A stretch of 27,137 nt of DNA from a virus. The notes under the pieces are model-generated. The model was not told the DNA's origin. It saw only the letters and a list, made by a program, of their open reading frames with translations, and searched no databases. The stretch covers positions 1 through 27,137 of IMG/VR virus record IMGVR_UViG_3300045051_001502; one strand, written 5' to 3'. Numbering within the stretch: the stretch's first letter is position 1; the number at the start of each line of letters is the position of its first letter. This document shows positions 17,537-23,970 of the stretch, piece by piece. Position numbers and translations under genes: made by a program.

Positions 17537-17544
17537 TATTTATA
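17537..17544 (-). promoter_or_regulatory. TATAAATA box, candidate capsid promoter
   Basis: The minus strand reads GATTATAAATAAG, an exact match to the T4 late promoter core TATAAATA. It sits 2 nt before the end of the scaffold gene and 203 nt upstream of the capsid ATG. No -35-like element is conserved among the copies in this window. Confidence 0.55.
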
Positions 17545-17545
17545 A

Positions 17546-18454
17546 TCAAAAGCCCGTATTTTGGGCCTTAGCCTTATAAATCTCTTCCTGCAACCTACGA
17601 ACCTCTGACATCACATCCTTGTGACGCGGATCGTTTCCATTATAGAAAGCAACAAAGTCCTTAGAGGTCTTGTCATACATAATCTCTTTGATACGCGCCT
17701 CCGCATTCACAACATTGAATGCACTTCCGGCGCTATCACGGATCGTATCTTCTGCAAACTGGCGGGTGAAATTGTGAATGGCTTTAATGAAGCCAGCATC
17801 AATACCAGCCTGAGAGTTAGCAAAACGGTCTGCCGTTTCCTTTCCACCAAACTGCACAAGAGCGTTGTAAACACCCCTAATATTCTTGTCGTAACTGGTT
17901 CCCCATTCCTTGCGCAGTTCGGTTTCCGTCTGCTGGGCAATCTCATTGAAGCCCTGCACCAGAGTGGTTGCGTATTCCTTCGCAATCACGTTTGCGGCCT
18001 CGTTGCTGATACCGGCCTTGTGGGAAATGCCCTTGAGCCAATCCACCTGCCGGGGATCGGCCTTGATGCCCTCGGGCAAGATGATTTCGTATTTGTCCGG
18101 GGCATCCGGTACGCCCATCTTGGCGCGAAACTCCGCAACCTCTTCCGGGGTCGCATTGGCACCAGGGAGGCGCACAACATCCTTTGCACCGCCCTTGAGG
18201 GATTCCAGGTTGGAATAGGACTTGAACACGTCTTCAAGTCGCACCTCGCCGGTATCCGCGTTCCAAAACTTATCGGGCACGTATTCCGGGCGGGATGTGG
18301 CGGCTTTGGATTCTGCCTGGGGCTTGGTGGCCTCTTCCGCCTTCGGGGCCTCTACGGCGCTGGCAAGCGGGCTGGCGACCATCGTAAGGGCTGGGGTATT
18401 GCTTGGTTCGGCGCTGGCATCAGCAGCCGGGGTAACGTTATTCGCTTCTTCCAT
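17546..18454 (-). CDS. Capsid assembly scaffolding protein
   Basis: This gene encodes 302 aa from ATG 18454, with GGAG 7 nt upstream. The longer frame to a TTG at 18490 overlaps the preceding gene and lacks a ribosome site. Residues 1-65 are a disordered Ala/Pro/Glu-rich tail. The segment RPEYVPDKFWNADTGEVRLEDVFKSY-type block (about 62-85), then GVPDAPDKYEI and NEIAQQTETELRKEWGTSYD are typical of podoviral scaffolds. It is expected to drive procapsid assembly and be absent from mature virions. It lies directly upstream of the capsid gene. Confidence 0.9.
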   Translation of the reverse strand: MEEANNVTPAADASAEPSNTPALTMVASPLASAVEAPKAEEATKPQAESKAATSRPEYVPDKFWNADTGEVRLEDVFKSYSNLESLKGGAKDVVRLPGANATPEEVAEFRAKMGVPDAPDKYEIILPEGIKADPRQVDWLKGISHKAGISNEAANVIAKEYATTLVQGFNEIAQQTETELRKEWGTSYDKNIRGVYNALVQFGGKETADRFANSQAGIDAGFIKAIHNFTRQFAEDTIRDSAGSAFNVVNAEARIKEIMYDKTSKDFVAFYNGNDPRHKDVMSEVRRLQEEIYKAKAQNTGF

Positions 18455-18458
18455 TAAA

Positions 18459-18719
18459 TCACTCCAAATCAGTTTCTTGGGTAATTGCAATCAACTTCTC
18501 ATATGGCATCTTCAACGCATTGATGAGTTCCAACCCAACCGCACGCTTTCCCTCAAGGAAATACGTCTCGTTAGCATCAGCCCCAACACTGCTATCAAAT
18601 GCACCAGTGTTGCGCATAAACCACTTAAGCGCCTTCTCGCCATCAGGCGTATCAAAAAGGCGCTGTAGGGCCATAATCTCTTCAGCCCTACGCATCCTCA
18701 AATTCATAAAATCAAACAT
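18459..18719 (-). CDS. Bbp19-like small phage protein
   Basis: This gene encodes 86 aa. Its ATG overlaps the portal stop codon (TAATG), and 4 nt separate it from the scaffold start. The block LFDTPDGEKALKWFMRNTGAF followed by YFLEGKRAVGLELINALKMP resembles the small conserved protein between portal and scaffold in BPP-1-like podoviruses (Bbp19). Its function is unknown. The constant position suggests a part in head assembly. Confidence 0.75.
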   Translation of the reverse strand: MFDFMNLRMRRAEEIMALQRLFDTPDGEKALKWFMRNTGAFDSSVGADANETYFLEGKRAVGLELINALKMPYEKLIAITQETDLE

Positions 18720-20365
18720 TAACCACCATTACCAAGTGAGTTCATAAGCGTATTTACCGGACCTGACGTGTTGGCAGTCACACTTTCAGCATTAGCCAAC
18801 TTCTGGATTCCATCCATCATCTGCTGTTGCTGCATCATCTGGTCCTGTGCCTGCTGCGCCGCTTCCTTGTTCGTCTTAACCGTATAATCGGAAAGCACGA
18901 TGGAACGCGGCAGGCCGTACACTTCCGCCACTTCCTTAGCCAAAGCGTCACCATCAAAGCGACCAGCCAACGGGTTTTGCGGGTTGAAGAACGGGGCCAG
19001 GTTGCCCAACAGGCCAAAGGTGCGGGCAATCGCATCCGCCTTGCGTTCCTGTTGCTTGCGGGCAAGCGGAGAGGTCCACACTGGACGCCACACCTTGCCT
19101 ACCAACTGCTGGGGAACAGGCGGATACACACCCTTGCGGGAAAGAATGCCGTAAACGCGGGTGATGATCGGCTCAAGCAACTCAGATTGCAGACGCCCCA
19201 ACACACTGGTTAGGATTCGCTCACGTTCTTCCGTGCCCTGCTGGACACCCTGAGCGGTCACATACTGCAAATCCCTGAATGACTGGATGTTGATGATATC
19301 CGCAAAGAAGGTGCGGCGGATTTGCTCGCGCCTATCCTTCGCCGCGCTATCCACCAACTGCGGCTGAACGCCAAGGTTCAACACCTCGGGCTTTGCCCCA
19401 CCCTTCTTTTTGTAAACCTTGCTGAATGGCTGCCACTTAAATTCACTCAAGAGCGAATCATCATCAATGACAACAGGTGGCGCAGCCGCAATCTGCTTTG
19501 CCTTAAGGGAGATATCCTCAATCTTGTTAAGAACCAGAATATCATTCAAACACTGCATTGCCGGGCTGTAACCATACACGTCACCAGATAGACGCGCCCA
19601 ACGAGCAACAATCATTGCATCCTCTTGGAAGCCACCTTCCTCAAGTTCAACGCCGTTATCCATATCAATCCAAATGGAGGCAATCGGCATACTCTTCTTG
19701 TCACGCTTGGAATAGTCAGCATCACGGCGCGGCATAATGCAGTGAAGAAGTGTAACCTCTTTATCTGGGTCATCCTTATACAGACGCTTCCAGTTGGTAT
19801 GAAGTTTCTCAGCCCCATACTCTTCCACCACTTCACGAATTGGCTTCTTCACCTCGCGGAAGATCGTATCAATGCGACCACTGCTTTCAGCAACCACAAA
19901 CTCCGCAACGTTACGAGCCTCAAACCTAATGAGGTCCAAATCATTCGGCTGAATAAGCAGGCCACCAGTTCCATAAATCAAGAGGTCGGTATAAACCTCA
20001 ATCATCGCTTCACCGAAATTGGTCTGCTGAAGATAGTGATTGGTGATGCGTCCAACCTTCTCCAACCAATCAGATACTTCCGGCTGATTGGCAAGGTTGG
20101 CATCACTGATCGTTGCCAAGAACCAATCCGTGGTCGGATTGGTCAAAGCACCGTTGAGGGAGTGCGCCAACTGAATAGCGGCTTCCGTAGCAGTGGTATC
20201 AAGCACAGTAACGTTGCGCTTACCACCGCTCACACTCTGATTATTCATATTACGAGGAACCGGAGAAACGTAATCGGCTACCTGCTGGTAAATGGACAAC
20301 CAACCCTGCTTATTCGCCTTTAGTTTATTATACCGGGCCTTGATCTTGTTAACGTCAACAGCCAT
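18719..20365 (-). CDS. Portal (head-tail connector) protein
   Basis: This gene encodes 548 aa, the usual size for podoviral portals (T7 gp8 has 536). Diagnostic blocks are ARYNKLKANKQGWLSIYQQV at the N-terminus, LAHSLNGALTNPTTDWF, the crown/wing region with ARWARLSGDVYGYSPAM at about 252-268, and LSRKGVYPPVPQQL near 407. The C-terminal tail is Gln/Met-rich (QDQMMQQQQMMDG). It forms the dodecameric vertex for DNA packaging and tail attachment (head-tail connector family, PF12236 type). Confidence 0.94.
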   Translation of the reverse strand: MAVDVNKIKARYNKLKANKQGWLSIYQQVADYVSPVPRNMNNQSVSGGKRNVTVLDTTATEAAIQLAHSLNGALTNPTTDWFLATISDANLANQPEVSDWLEKVGRITNHYLQQTNFGEAMIEVYTDLLIYGTGGLLIQPNDLDLIRFEARNVAEFVVAESSGRIDTIFREVKKPIREVVEEYGAEKLHTNWKRLYKDDPDKEVTLLHCIMPRRDADYSKRDKKSMPIASIWIDMDNGVELEEGGFQEDAMIVARWARLSGDVYGYSPAMQCLNDILVLNKIEDISLKAKQIAAAPPVVIDDDSLLSEFKWQPFSKVYKKKGGAKPEVLNLGVQPQLVDSAAKDRREQIRRTFFADIINIQSFRDLQYVTAQGVQQGTEERERILTSVLGRLQSELLEPIITRVYGILSRKGVYPPVPQQLVGKVWRPVWTSPLARKQQERKADAIARTFGLLGNLAPFFNPQNPLAGRFDGDALAKEVAEVYGLPRSIVLSDYTVKTNKEAAQQAQDQMMQQQQMMDGIQKLANAESVTANTSGPVNTLMNSLGNGG

Positions 20366-20379
20366 TCAAACACCACCCT

Positions 20380-20661
20380 TCAGCGGATTACGCCTGACCC
20401 AACAGGGTCTTCTTCTGCAAATTCGCTTTCCGCACTGGTGAGGATCGTGCTTTCACGACCAGCAGCCGCCGCAAGGCGCTTGCGCTCATCATCAGCCGCA
20501 CGCTTCACAGACGGGTCTTCCGTGGTCGGGGGCGGCGGCGGCGGTGCAGGCGGGGGAGCGGACTTGCCACCACCACCACCAAAGGACCAGCGGCGGGGAT
20601 CACCCATTTCCGTGAAATCCTCACCAGGGAAATCACTCCACATCTTATTAACTTCAATCAT
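20380..20661 (-). CDS. Small proline-rich protein conserved upstream of podoviral portals
   Basis: This gene encodes 93 aa. Its start overlaps the GNAT stop by one base (TGATG). The N-terminal half has a GGGGGK tract followed by a run of prolines. The C-terminal half (KRLAAAAGRESTILTSAE) resembles the small Pro-rich proteins with a GRxSTIL signature found just ahead of portal genes in many podoviruses and prophages. Its function is not established. Proline and arginine/serine-threonine content suggests a flexible virion or assembly accessory. Confidence 0.7.
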   Translation of the reverse strand: MIEVNKMWSDFPGEDFTEMGDPRRWSFGGGGGKSAPPPAPPPPPPTTEDPSVKRAADDERKRLAAAAGRESTILTSAESEFAEEDPVGSGVIR

Positions 20662-21113
20662 CAGTTCACCTTTCTATAAAATGATCCTGTTGGCTCAAAT
20701 CCCATATTGGCAAAGAACTTCTCAGCCCTGTTCGTTGAAAGCCCGTGGTTCACACCGACAAAAATCTCTTTAGCGTTTATTGTCTTTGTCGCCCATTCCT
20801 CATATGCACGAATGAGCATCATCGCAGCCCTGCCGCCGCGACACTCACGCCTTACAAATATTGCCTCCATACCAGCCGATACTTCACGGCAATACATATA
20901 CGGCGCAGCGTGAGCCACAATATAACCAATCAACACACCATCACGCTCACAAACCCACACACCAAAGCGCGCTTCAGGTTCCGTTGACAGTTTCGCATAA
21001 TATGAAACAACATCTTCTTCAAACGGCATATGCGGAGAAGTCTCACTAACGTGCAACCCCACCAATTCAATCAATGCATCAATGTCACTTACAAGACACG
21101 GCCTTACAATCAT
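20661..21113 (-). CDS. GNAT-family N-acetyltransferase
   Basis: This gene encodes 150 aa from ATG 21113 (a GTG at 21116 directly precedes it). It begins IVRPCLVSDIDALIELV, the usual first beta-alpha unit. It then has ARFGVWVCERDGVLIGYIVAH and the acetyl-CoA loop in MEAIFVRRECRGGRAAMMLI (R-x-x-G-G-A-type, around residues 82-100), and ends NMGFEPTGSFYRK. Such acetyltransferases occur between terminase and portal in BPP-1-like phages. The substrate is unknown. Unlike the gp13-like protein, it keeps the cofactor loop and is probably active. Confidence 0.85.
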   Translation of the reverse strand: MIVRPCLVSDIDALIELVGLHVSETSPHMPFEEDVVSYYAKLSTEPEARFGVWVCERDGVLIGYIVAHAAPYMYCREVSAGMEAIFVRRECRGGRAAMMLIRAYEEWATKTINAKEIFVGVNHGLSTNRAEKFFANMGFEPTGSFYRKVN

Positions 21114-21121
21114 CACTCACC

Positions 21122-21129
21122 TATTTATA
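21122..21129 (-). promoter_or_regulatory. TATAAATA box ahead of the acetyltransferase
   Basis: The minus strand reads TTTTATAAATAGGTGAG between the terminase stop (21136) and the ATG at 21113. The box is an exact T4-late-type core. It sits only 8 nt from the start codon, so a transcript from it would be nearly leaderless. Read-through RNA retains AGGTGA as ribosome site. Confidence 0.5.
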
Positions 21130-21135
21130 AAAGAA

Positions 21136-22431
21136 TCAGATTTCCAATGGGTTCCATCCGCTATCTGGCTTGTCATACCTACGCCAATCATACGTTTTGC
21201 CCGCATAAGCGCGCACCTCTTCAACGCCAAGAGCCAGATACCTAAATGCATCCGAACCGTGGCTATATTCATCGTGAACAGGCTTGGGAGATAGAACGCC
21301 GTGCTTATCAATGATCGGGCGGCACTGCTTCAAACAAGAAATGCCACGCTCAGTCTTTTCCTCATTGAAGCGGCAACGATCCAACATAACACGCGCCGCA
21401 TTAATGCCCTCAATGACGCTCATACGAGGAATGACAATATCAAAATCAATCCCGTAGTTACGTGCAATCTCACGTCTGGTTGGCGCACCAAACAAATCAT
21501 TAGAACGCACCTCAATATCGTGAGGCGCAATATGGGAACCAAAGTTGTATGGCTTGGAGTTTACAAGCGAACACCAGTCTGGAATGGAAAGGCCGGAACC
21601 TTCCTCATAATCAATCAGGTGAATTTCATTACCGATGATCTGGAAGAACCAGATAGCGGTTGCATCCGCCATACCCAAATCCCACGCGGTATGAACGGGA
21701 TGAGCCTTGTTCCAGCCGTAAGACCCGATGTGACCGGCGGCGGCAAGGCGGGACAATTCCTTGACGTAAAACGCCCCAGGAATGGCACCCTCAAAGGAAC
21801 ACATAAACTCCTGTTCAAACGCCTCTTCCGTCTGCCCCTCTCGGATTTCGGCAATCTCTTCCTCATTGAAGACACCCGACCGAGTGATGGGAATAACAGC
21901 AGAGAACCACTTGGCTGGGTTGGCATTGGCCTCTTTGAGTTTCAGCCAAAGAAGGTTGTTTCCCTTGCCCTTCGGAGTGCCAACGAAAATCACCCATCCC
22001 TTCTTATCCTGAAGGGCGGGGAAGATAACGAGGGAATACACTTGCTCGGGGATGTCTTGGCACTCATCCAAAACCGCCCCATCCCAACCCTTGCCACGAA
22101 GGGCCTCCGGGTTCTCACACCCGTATAGGGTGATGCGGGCACCGTTGGGGAAGTCGCACCTCAGTTCCGATTCATTGAAGGAAATGCCTTGAAGGCCCTT
22201 CGTGTAGGTCTTGAAGAAATCCCACACGATATCCTTAGCCTGCATACGCTGGGGGGCGATATAGGCAAACCTACCGTTGGGCTTTTGAAGCGCCTTGAGG
22301 ATCAATTCATTAACGCAAAACACAGTCTTGCCAGCACGACGATGAATAACGATTGCGTTCCTTCGCGTCAGACTTTGATGCAATACCCGCTGATAGAGAC
22401 GCGGAGAGTATGGGTGAACCCATTCTGCCAT
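21136..22431 (-). CDS. terL: Terminase large subunit
   Basis: This gene encodes 431 aa. The ATPase part has Walker A RRAGKT at residues 31-36, Walker B with catalytic acid VLDECQD at about 120-126, and the coupling motif FVGTPKG near 149-155. The nuclease part has HTAWDLGMADATAIW (Asp about 251) and the C-terminal SHGSDAFRYLALG, where family members carry the last metal-binding Asp. It docks on the portal and cuts and pumps DNA. The ribosome site AGGTGG is 6 nt from the ATG and is masked in read-through RNA by a hairpin. Unusually, the small-terminase-like gene is 3 kb away beyond an oppositely oriented block. Confidence 0.95.
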   Translation of the reverse strand: MAEWVHPYSPRLYQRVLHQSLTRRNAIVIHRRAGKTVFCVNELILKALQKPNGRFAYIAPQRMQAKDIVWDFFKTYTKGLQGISFNESELRCDFPNGARITLYGCENPEALRGKGWDGAVLDECQDIPEQVYSLVIFPALQDKKGWVIFVGTPKGKGNNLLWLKLKEANANPAKWFSAVIPITRSGVFNEEEIAEIREGQTEEAFEQEFMCSFEGAIPGAFYVKELSRLAAAGHIGSYGWNKAHPVHTAWDLGMADATAIWFFQIIGNEIHLIDYEEGSGLSIPDWCSLVNSKPYNFGSHIAPHDIEVRSNDLFGAPTRREIARNYGIDFDIVIPRMSVIEGINAARVMLDRCRFNEEKTERGISCLKQCRPIIDKHGVLSPKPVHDEYSHGSDAFRYLALGVEEVRAYAGKTYDWRRYDKPDSGWNPLEI

Positions 22432-22436
22432 TGATA

Positions 22437-22468
22437 ACCACCTAACTGTTCTTGTTGGTGGTATTTAT
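22437..22468 (-). promoter_or_regulatory. ATAAATA box fused to a ribosome-site-masking hairpin at terL
   Basis: The minus strand reads GATAAATACCACC. The arm ACCACC (22457-22462) begins on the last base of the box and pairs perfectly with GGTGGT (22437-22442), which contains the terL ribosome site AGGTGG. The loop is 14 nt. A transcript starting 6 nt after the box (about 22456) would lack the masking arm. Confidence 0.55.
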
Positions 22469-22733
22469 CTTTGCGTCCCGAAAACTCTGCGCCTTGAAAG
22501 GAGGCATTTCAAAAACTTGAAAAATTATGTGTGACCCTTGGGACAAGGAAACGGCGCGGGTATTCATTTTTGGGGTATGGGGTGCAATCAACCCACCCCC
22601 ATACATCATCAATCTTCGTCCCGCCTAACGTCGCCCATCTTCACACTTATCCTCTTCCTGTTCCTCTCATCAATCTTCTCATCAATCATTTTTCCCCTTG
22701 CCTATGCCTATCACCTGTGCCATATGTCCACTC
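22469..22733. promoter_or_regulatory. Divergent intergenic region between terL and the plus-strand block
   Basis: No gene is supported here. The plus strand carries TTGAAA (22494-22499), TTTCAA (22507-22512) and TTGAAA (22517-22522), alternating half-sites that look like a regulator-binding cluster. Further right, GTATGGGG (22575-22582) and CCCCATAC (22597-22604) form a stem extendable by two pairs around one bulge. From about 22605 to 22720 the plus strand is strongly pyrimidine-rich with repeated ATCAATC. I found no convincing sigma70 promoter for the plus-strand genes. Confidence 0.4.
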
Positions 22734-22753
22734 GCAACGTCGCTCAACGTTGC
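22734..22753. promoter_or_regulatory. Inverted repeat with CGCTCA loop ahead of the 58-aa gene
   Basis: GCAACGT (22734-22740) and ACGTTGC (22747-22753) are a perfect 7-bp inverted repeat around CGCTCA. The same six-base loop with a different but still fully paired stem occurs at 26162-26179. It lies 34 nt before the ATG at 22788 and may be an operator or an RNA hairpin. Confidence 0.5.
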
Positions 22754-22787
22754 TTGTTTGTAACCTGCAAGTGAAAGGCAAACCCTA

Positions 22788-22964
22788 ATGGCTGGTATCA
22801 CTACCACCCGCTTCATTGGCTCAGTTGCCCGTGATTTGGTTCTCATTCAGAACATTGTGACTGGCTACTATGTCACGGTGGCTAATGATAACGAGATGAA
22901 CGAGGTGATTGAGACGAACAAGGTTGCGGAGATTGGTGATAAGATTACTCATTCGTTTGAGTGA
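22788..22964 (+). CDS. 58-aa hypothetical protein
   Basis: This gene encodes 58 aa, from ATG 22788 to TGA 22962-22964. The sequence begins MAGITTTRFIGSVARDLV, continues with a beta-like segment VTGYYVTVAND and ends in charged residues. No domain is recognised. A weak AAAGG lies 10 nt upstream. A 9-bp intercistronic hairpin follows, then the 63-aa gene and a strong terminator, so the two appear to form a small operon on the strand opposite to the virion genes. Coding status rests on the clean arrangement. The gene is too short for certainty. Confidence 0.55.
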   Translation: MAGITTTRFIGSVARDLVLIQNIVTGYYVTVANDNEMNEVIETNKVAEIGDKITHSFE

Positions 22965-22972
22965 CCTTATCA

Positions 22973-22996
22973 GAGAGGGGGAGCAATCCCCCTCTC
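22973..22996 (+). other. Intercistronic hairpin
   Basis: GAGAGGGGG (22973-22981) and CCCCCTCTC (22988-22996) form a perfect 9-bp stem with a 6-nt loop, starting 8 nt after the stop codon of the 58-aa gene. There is no T-run, so it is more likely an mRNA-processing or stability element than a terminator. Confidence 0.6.
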
Positions 22997-23022
22997 AACC
23001 AGCCAAGTGTTTGAATGGTGAT

Positions 23023-23214
23023 ATGATGGAGTTTGTTGCAGACGTTCAAAGCGGAACGGTGCATATGGTTTCCCCATCCGTTGGCAAGGCCATTATGGAC
23101 TTGGACACATACGAGAGCGGGCAGATAGTGGCACTCACGCCATATCACGCTTTGGTGAGGTGGGGGAACGGCAGGAGCAAGGTATATCGGTGGCTACAAC
23201 GCCAACCAGATTGA
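23023..23214 (+). CDS. 63-aa hypothetical protein
   Basis: This gene encodes 63 aa starting at the double ATG 23023/23026. The open frame extends further left but would run into the preceding gene and its hairpin. The sequence MMEFVADVQSGTVHMVSP...YESGQIVALTPYHALVRWGNG looks like a small SH3-like beta barrel, the type found in short phage nucleic-acid or protein-binding modules. This is a structural impression only. No strong ribosome site is visible. A rho-independent terminator follows 5 nt after the stop codon. Confidence 0.5.
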   Translation: MMEFVADVQSGTVHMVSPSVGKAIMDLDTYESGQIVALTPYHALVRWGNGRSKVYRWLQRQPD

Positions 23215-23219
23215 GTGAG

Positions 23220-23242
23220 AGGGGCGGGAAACCGCCCCTTTT
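23220..23242 (+). terminator. Rho-independent terminator
   Basis: AGGGGCGG and CCGCCCCT (23220-23227, 23232-23239) pair around a GAAA tetraloop, followed by TTTT. It begins 6 nt after the stop of the 63-aa gene and closes the first plus-strand operon. Confidence 0.88.
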
Positions 23243-23285
23243 CACGTCTGAAGATGATAAGATGATTTGGGATTGAAATTGGGTG

Positions 23286-23315
23286 TTGACACGGTTTGGA
23301 GAGAGGGTTTAGAAA
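23286..23315 (+). promoter_or_regulatory. Sigma70-type promoter for the 142-aa gene
   Basis: A consensus -35 box TTGACA (23286-23291) is followed after 18 nt by TAGAAA (23310-23315, four of six consensus bases). It comes after the preceding terminator and about 105 nt before the ATG at 23420. It implies host-polymerase transcription of this gene, independent of the ATAAATA class. Confidence 0.5.
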
Positions 23316-23325
23316 CTGAGTATGG

Positions 23326-23404
23326 TTGGTGGGTTGCTCACCTACCAATCGGGTTTCCGAGGAAGCCCACGCTCTTTGAAAGGCAATCGTGCCTGCATCG
23401 TGCA
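23326..23404 (+). promoter_or_regulatory. Structured leader with consecutive hairpins before the 142-aa gene
   Basis: Three hairpins follow each other. TTGGTGGG/CCTACCAA (23326-23348) has one G-U pair. GGGTTTC/GAAGCCC (23351-23368) has a CGAG tetraloop and one G-U pair. AGGCA/TGCCT (23381-23394) has an ATCG loop, with a mutually exclusive TGCA/TGCA pairing up to 23404. The GGAGG ribosome site (23409-23413) comes next. It could be a regulatory leader. No known riboswitch family is recognised. Confidence 0.45.
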
Positions 23405-23419
23405 TAGTGGAGGTTTACA

Positions 23420-23848
23420 ATGGCTAAGGCTGCTACTGGTTCGCTGCTGTCGCTTCTGAACATCGTTGATGAGAAGAAGCCCGCTCCCCAGCAGATGGGG
23501 AAGGACCCGGTGAAGAACTACATTGCTGGTCTTGAGGAACAGATTGGTTTCGTGAAGCGTGAGATTGCGGGTGAACCGCTCCCGCTCACGAAGTCGGGTA
23601 AGAAGCCTCGTCTGGTCTATTGGAAGAAGGGTTTGGAGTTCTTCGTTTCCGTCCAGTACGGTTCGGTTCCGATGGACTTGGGCGGTGGTTCCACCATCAA
23701 GGCCGGTAAGACCCTGGCTGAAGTTGAGAAGGTGTTGAACACCCTCAAGGAAGCCGCTCAGAAGGGTGAACTGGACGAACCCATTCACGCAGCCGCCGCC
23801 GCGATTTCCAAGCGGCTGGCGGGCAAGGGTGGGCGCCGTCGGGCCTAA
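23420..23848 (+). CDS. Basic 142-aa protein of unknown function
   Basis: This gene encodes 142 aa with an excellent ribosome site (GGAGG, 6 nt). It is Lys/Arg-rich at the start and end (C-terminus SKRLAGKGGRRRA), with a central beta-like region RLVYWKKGLEFFVSVQYGSVPMD and a helical C-terminal third (AEVEKVLNTLKEAAQKGEL). Its charge and size suggest a nucleic-acid-binding protein. The family is not recognised. It is monocistronic: its own sigma70-like promoter, structured leader and one of the strongest terminators of the window frame it. It therefore may be expressed early or continuously. Confidence 0.8.
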   Translation: MAKAATGSLLSLLNIVDEKKPAPQQMGKDPVKNYIAGLEEQIGFVKREIAGEPLPLTKSGKKPRLVYWKKGLEFFVSVQYGSVPMDLGGGSTIKAGKTLAEVEKVLNTLKEAAQKGELDEPIHAAAAAISKRLAGKGGRRRA

Positions 23849-23866
23849 CCCACACCACGTCAAACA

Positions 23867-23899
23867 GGGGCACCCCTCACCGGGTGCCCCTTTTCTTTT
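23867..23899 (+). terminator. Strong rho-independent terminator
   Basis: GGGGCACCC (23867-23875) and GGGTGCCCC (23882-23890) form a perfect 9-bp GC-rich stem with a 6-nt loop. TTTTCTTTT follows. It isolates the 142-aa gene from the recombinase. Confidence 0.92.
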
Positions 23900-23924
23900 G
23901 CCCTCTTGCCCCTTCCCCATCGCC

Positions 23925-23961
23925 CTTGTAAACTTGCAACGCTGGTCCACAGATTTACAAG
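23925..23961. repeat. Inverted repeat upstream of the serine recombinase (candidate recombinase site)
   Basis: CTTGTAAA (23925-23932) and TTTACAAG (23954-23961) are perfect inverted copies separated by 21 nt. A further partial copy, CTTGCAA (23933-23939), follows the left arm. The right arm touches the GGGGGCGG ribosome region of the recombinase gene. Small serine recombinases bind inverted half-sites next to their own gene and often repress themselves there. Confidence 0.55.
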
Positions 23962-23970
23962 GGGGCGGAA

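Noticed and set aside
22531-22788. 85-codon plus-strand ORF whose stop overlaps the ATG of the 58-aa gene.
   Set aside because: It lies in a pyrimidine-rich intergenic stretch with low-complexity Pro/Ser/Leu translation and no convincing start signal.
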